Below, one piece after another: positions 61,259 to 64,000 of a stretch of 64,000 nt of DNA. Position numbers and translations under genes: made by a program. The stretch is from PALSA-894 sp963734185 (GTDB taxonomy: Bacteria; Pseudomonadota; Alphaproteobacteria; Rhizobiales; Xanthobacteraceae). The first letter of the stretch is position 1, and each line of letters opens with the position of its first letter. The stretch covers positions 2,108,001 through 2,172,000 of the forward strand of contig CAVTGA010000002.1 of the NCBI GenBank assembly GCA_963734185.1. The letters run 5' to 3'. The notes beneath the pieces were generated by a model that saw only the letters and a list, made by a program, of their open reading frames with translations, did not search any database and was not told where the DNA came from.

Positions 61259-61446
61259 GTAGGGTGGGCAAAGGCGCGAGACGGGTTGGCCGGAGTCGGC
61301 AACGATCTCGCGCGCCCTTGCCCACCCGCCTATGCCCTTCGGGCTTCGGCGTGGGCTTGCCGCGCCGTAGCGCAGCGAAGGCGGGCACGGCGTGGAAGCC
61401 GTTCAGCGCGTCACGCAGAGAACTGGGCCGCCTTTGCCCACCTTAC
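61259..61446. repeat. MITE-like inverted-repeat element
   Basis: Terminal inverted repeats GTAGGGTGGGCAAAGGCG (61259-61276) and CGCCTTTGCCCACCTTAC (61429-61446), 17 of 18 matching, enclose 152 bp that are themselves GC-rich with inner GTGGGC-type half repeats. No transposase is inside. This type of GTGGGCA-ended intergenic element is common in Bradyrhizobium-like genomes. Confidence 0.75.
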
Positions 61447-63036
61447 TTAATTCAAGCTCGCCGTGCGCCGGCTGAACGTGACGGTCGGCAGGAAGGTGAC
61501 GGCCGCGCCGCCGAACTGCACCGAGGTCATCCCTTCATAGGGGTCTGCGGTGAAGGTCATCGCCAGGCTGGTCACCGGCTTGTGCATCAGCACGCGCCAG
61601 CTGTCCATGTTCAGCGTGCCGTAGACGCTTACCCGCATCGAGAAGTGGATGCTGGGCGCGACCGTGATGCCGCGCAGCCAGGGATCGTTGTAGCGCTGGC
61701 CCGGCCGCGCCGGGATCTGCGTGCGCGCGATCTGCGTCGTCGCGGTGAGGGCCGCGCGCGGGACCGTCATCGGCGCGGCGGCCGCTGGCCGGCCCGGCTC
61801 GGGCGCGGCCTGCGCCGCGTAGGCGAGCGCCACGTCGGACGGGACGCGGTCGTTGGGGGTTTCGTCGTTGAGCGGCCAGCGGGGGACGCTGGCGGTCGTG
61901 TCGTGTCGGGCCTGCGCGCGCGCCTCTTGCGGCCGGCCCTGCGGGCCGGTCGACCAGACGAAGCGCTGCGCCACCGGGCCGACGGCGCCGGGTATCGGCT
62001 GCGCCTCGGCCGGCTCGGCGGGGCGCCGCCGGGCGCCGAGGTCGAACGGAGTCGAAGTGGTGGAAGCGAGCGCGAATTCACCCGTGCGGGGACGGGGCAC
62101 CGGCGTCGCGGTCTCGGCGGTGACCGGCCGGGCGGCCGGAGCGCGAGCGGTGACGACCGGCGCAGGAGGCGGCGTCGCCGAGGTTTCCTCGTCCTCGTCG
62201 GCCTCCTTGCCGAAGCCGAACAGCTTGGCGAGCAGGCCGCGCTTTGAGTTGTCCGCGGTCCTGGCGCGCGGCTCGACCGTCATGACGTCGCTGTCGCGGC
62301 TGGCGACCACGGAGCGCGACGGGATGCGGCCGCGCTTCTCGAGGTCGGCGAGCGCCAGCGCGTAGCCGGGAAGCGGGTTGCCGTCGGAGGGAACGTGCAC
62401 GGTGCGGCCGTTCGGGAACACGCGCGCGAGCTGGTCGTGCGTCATGCGCGGCCAGTGGCGGATACTGCCGGTGTCGAGATGGACGAAGGGCGAGCCGGAC
62501 GAGGGGTAGAAGCCGACGCCGCCGCGCTGCAGCCGCAAGCCGGCGGCGCGAACCTCCTCGAGCGGGACGCCGGAAATATGGAAGTCGATCGCCTTGCCCA
62601 GCATGTGCTGGCTGAACTGCGCGACGCCGCGGCCGCGCCGGCGCAGCATGCTGTTGGTGCGCGGCGACCGGTAGGACGAGATGATGCGGATCGGCTCCTT
62701 GGCGCCGACCTCGCGATGGACCTCCCACAGAATGTCGAACAGCTGCGGGTCCATGGCGATGGTGTCGTCGGTGCGCCAGTCGCGCAGGAACCAGTTGAGC
62801 TTCTTCAGCGCGTCGTCGTCGTAGCGCCCGTTGCGCTTGAACGTGACGGTGATGTCGTCGTCGCGGTGGGTGTGGCTGAACGAGAGCGTGCGCGTATCGC
62901 CGTTGGCGATCGCGTTCTGCAGCGGATCACAGGCAAGGATCAGGGCAAGGGTGGCGAGGCCGACGCGGCAGGCCGCGCGCAGGGGATGACGGACTAGTCT
63001 TGCGTGCGCAATGCGACCCGGCACGTGCGATCCCAC
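61447..63036 (-). CDS. DUF882 / YcbK-like peptidase M15 family protein
   Basis: 529 residues. N-terminal signal-like segment (ACRVGLATLALILACDPLQN). Catalytic region: RIISSYRSPRTNSMLRRRGR, QFSQHMLGKAIDFHISGVPL (His, Asp zinc ligands) and SPFVHLDTGSIRHWP (His ligand), the M15A/YcbK metal site. A long Pro/Ala/Thr-rich C-terminal extension follows and ends in a beta region. GTG start. Cuts or crosslinks peptidoglycan stems; next to an L,D-transpeptidase as in many alphaproteobacteria. Confidence 0.88.
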   Translation of the reverse strand: MGSHVPGRIAHARLVRHPLRAACRVGLATLALILACDPLQNAIANGDTRTLSFSHTHRDDDITVTFKRNGRYDDDALKKLNWFLRDWRTDDTIAMDPQLFDILWEVHREVGAKEPIRIISSYRSPRTNSMLRRRGRGVAQFSQHMLGKAIDFHISGVPLEEVRAAGLRLQRGGVGFYPSSGSPFVHLDTGSIRHWPRMTHDQLARVFPNGRTVHVPSDGNPLPGYALALADLEKRGRIPSRSVVASRDSDVMTVEPRARTADNSKRGLLAKLFGFGKEADEDEETSATPPPAPVVTARAPAARPVTAETATPVPRPRTGEFALASTTSTPFDLGARRRPAEPAEAQPIPGAVGPVAQRFVWSTGPQGRPQEARAQARHDTTASVPRWPLNDETPNDRVPSDVALAYAAQAAPEPGRPAAAAPMTVPRAALTATTQIARTQIPARPGQRYNDPWLRGITVAPSIHFSMRVSVYGTLNMDSWRVLMHKPVTSLAMTFTADPYEGMTSVQFGGAAVTFLPTVTFSRRTASLN

Positions 63037-63225
63037 CGAAAGACGACACTCGAAAGCGTAAACGACCGCAGCGTCCCCCGCCGCGGGTTAAGGCTAACGC
63101 AGTCTTGTCGGGATCGGTTAACGCGGTATTAGCGCCCCCGGTCCCCCCTTGGTTAAATGGCTAACGGGGGACTGTGGCAAAAAAGTGCACGTTTTCGGAC
63201 CCTCCCGGCCGCCGCCCGGGGATGG
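63037..63225. promoter_or_regulatory. Intergenic region between two leftward cell-wall genes
   Basis: Contains several GTTAA-type half sites (GGTTAAGGCTAAC, CGGTTAACGCGG, TTGGTTAAATGGCTAAC, ATGGTTAACGG) that could be regulator or promoter sites for the DUF882 gene. No gene, RNA or clear terminator is seen. Confidence 0.4.
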
Positions 63226-64000
63226 TTAACGGACCACTGACCGCCGGCGGTTGTTGACCGGGGCCGGCGGCGGCTGGATCGGGTTCCCGAACAGGCGGTC
63301 GAAGAACGACTGCTCGCTCGCGAAGGTGTTCATCCCGAACGTATTCGACCCGAACGTGTTCAGCCGCACCGGCCGGACATGGTTGACCTGCTCGCGCGCG
63401 ACCGGAATTTCGGCCACCCGCCGGTCCTCGTTCTTGATCGCCGCCATGGTGCGGGTGTCGCGGCCGTATAGGTCGTCGCGGATCACGAGCTTTCCGCTGT
63501 CGTCCACGTAGGCCGTCTGGTAGGTGATGTGGACCGGGATCGGCGTGGGGAAGCGGATGTCCACTTCCGAATTGCCGAACATCTTGCGCAGGCGCTCCTG
63601 GGTGTAGCCCTCCTTGGGCAGGGCGATCGAGAGCAGCACCTCGCCGTATTTCACCGGATCCATCACCCGCATGCAGCCGTGGCTGTAGGCGCGCTTGTCG
63701 TGCGCGAACAGGTGCTTGTCGGGCGTGTCGTGCTGGTAGACCAGGAACTTGTTGGGGAAGTTGAAGCGGATGCGCCCGAGCGCGTTGCGCTCCCCCGGCG
63801 GCTGCGAGATGTGGATGGTGCCGTCGGGGTTCTGCGAGAGCTTCAGGCCCATGCGCTGCAGAACGGTCGGATCCTGCTGATAGGCCGGCAGATACTCGTT
63901 GTAGATGATCGACGGCGGCACGTTCCAGGTCGGATTGACGGTGATGAACTTCATCGTCTCGGTCAGGATCGGCGTCGGCGTCGAGGGCTTGCCGACCACG
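63226..64000 (-). CDS. YcbB/LdtD-type L,D-transpeptidase (partial, start beyond window)
   Basis: The visible 257 C-terminal residues (frame reaches the right edge) include the catalytic motif YSHGCMRVMD (Cys nucleophile, His), PTPIPVHITYQTAYVDDSGK and NPTWNVPPSI of the YcbB domain. It would make 3-3 crosslinks in peptidoglycan. The C-terminal tail is Pro/Arg-rich (FGNPIQPPPAPVNNRRRSVV). The N-terminus is not in the window. Confidence 0.88.
   Translation of the reverse strand, partial: VVGKPSTPTPILTETMKFITVNPTWNVPPSIIYNEYLPAYQQDPTVLQRMGLKLSQNPDGTIHISQPPGERNALGRIRFNFPNKFLVYQHDTPDKHLFAHDKRAYSHGCMRVMDPVKYGEVLLSIALPKEGYTQERLRKMFGNSEVDIRFPTPIPVHITYQTAYVDDSGKLVIRDDLYGRDTRTMAAIKNEDRRVAEIPVAREQVNHVRPVRLNTFGSNTFGMNTFASEQSFFDRLFGNPIQPPPAPVNNRRRSVVR

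Overview
The window is high in G+C and reads as the chromosome of an alphaproteobacterium, most likely order Hyphomicrobiales/Rhizobiales (Bradyrhizobium-, Rhodopseudomonas- or Xanthobacteraceae-like). Support comes from the host genes on the right: GapR (DUF2312), a DUF1244 protein, DUF1036 next to pyruvate kinase, a DUF882 cell-wall protein, a YcbB-type L,D-transpeptidase and short type-B L36. No genus can be fixed by eye.

Positions 1 to about 51,852 are a large temperate myovirus-type prophage. Its left end, and presumably its integrase and immunity genes, lie before the window. The right end is the 3-prime half of a tRNA-Val(GAC) gene (51,808-51,852), an att site. The left module (1-5,399, rightward) carries a DnaG-like primase, a DnaB-like helicase, a radical SAM enzyme and small unknowns. 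The next block (5,426-14,840, leftward) carries a fusion of an ATP-dependent DNA ligase with a HerA/YjgR-type ATPase, a DnaN-like sliding clamp and many short unknown genes. It is organised by a 17-bp palindrome found upstream of the first gene of seven successive gene blocks, plus GC-rich intergenic hairpins. A candidate leftward promoter/operator lies at about 14,885-14,945. A poorly coding gap (14,961-15,862) and an initiator-like tRNA-Met(CAU) gene follow.

From 15,953 to 50,885 everything but one gene runs rightward in late-gene order. A lambda-type head module comes first (GpA-type terminase, gpW, portal, protease with nested scaffold, decoration protein, capsid). It is followed by a P2-type contractile tail: gpV, gpW/gp25, J and I baseplate genes, fibres, sheath, tube, E/E-prime frameshift chaperones, tape measure, U, X and D. 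A lysis module closes it (SLT lysozyme, amidase endolysin, overlapping Rz/Rz1 spanins, holin candidate). A glycosyltransferase-like gene is inserted antisense between baseplate and fibre genes. Two leftward genes, a T-tract terminator and the att site end the prophage.

The host segment (51,886-64,000) holds a Gdx/SugE-type SMR exporter, rpmJ, a TPR protein, a leftward run of pyruvate kinase, DUF1036 protein, glycerate 2-kinase and EamA transporter, a two-gene molybdenum oxidoreductase (IorA/IorB type), several small conserved proteins including GapR, a MITE-like inverted-repeat element, and two cell-wall genes, the last cut by the window edge.

The most unusual items are the ligase-HerA fusion, the start-associated palindromes with covarying hairpins, the initiator-like tRNA, a poly-G tract that breaks a small gene, a strong one-strand bias of CGGTG in the early region, and an extra beta-rich domain inside the tail sheath.
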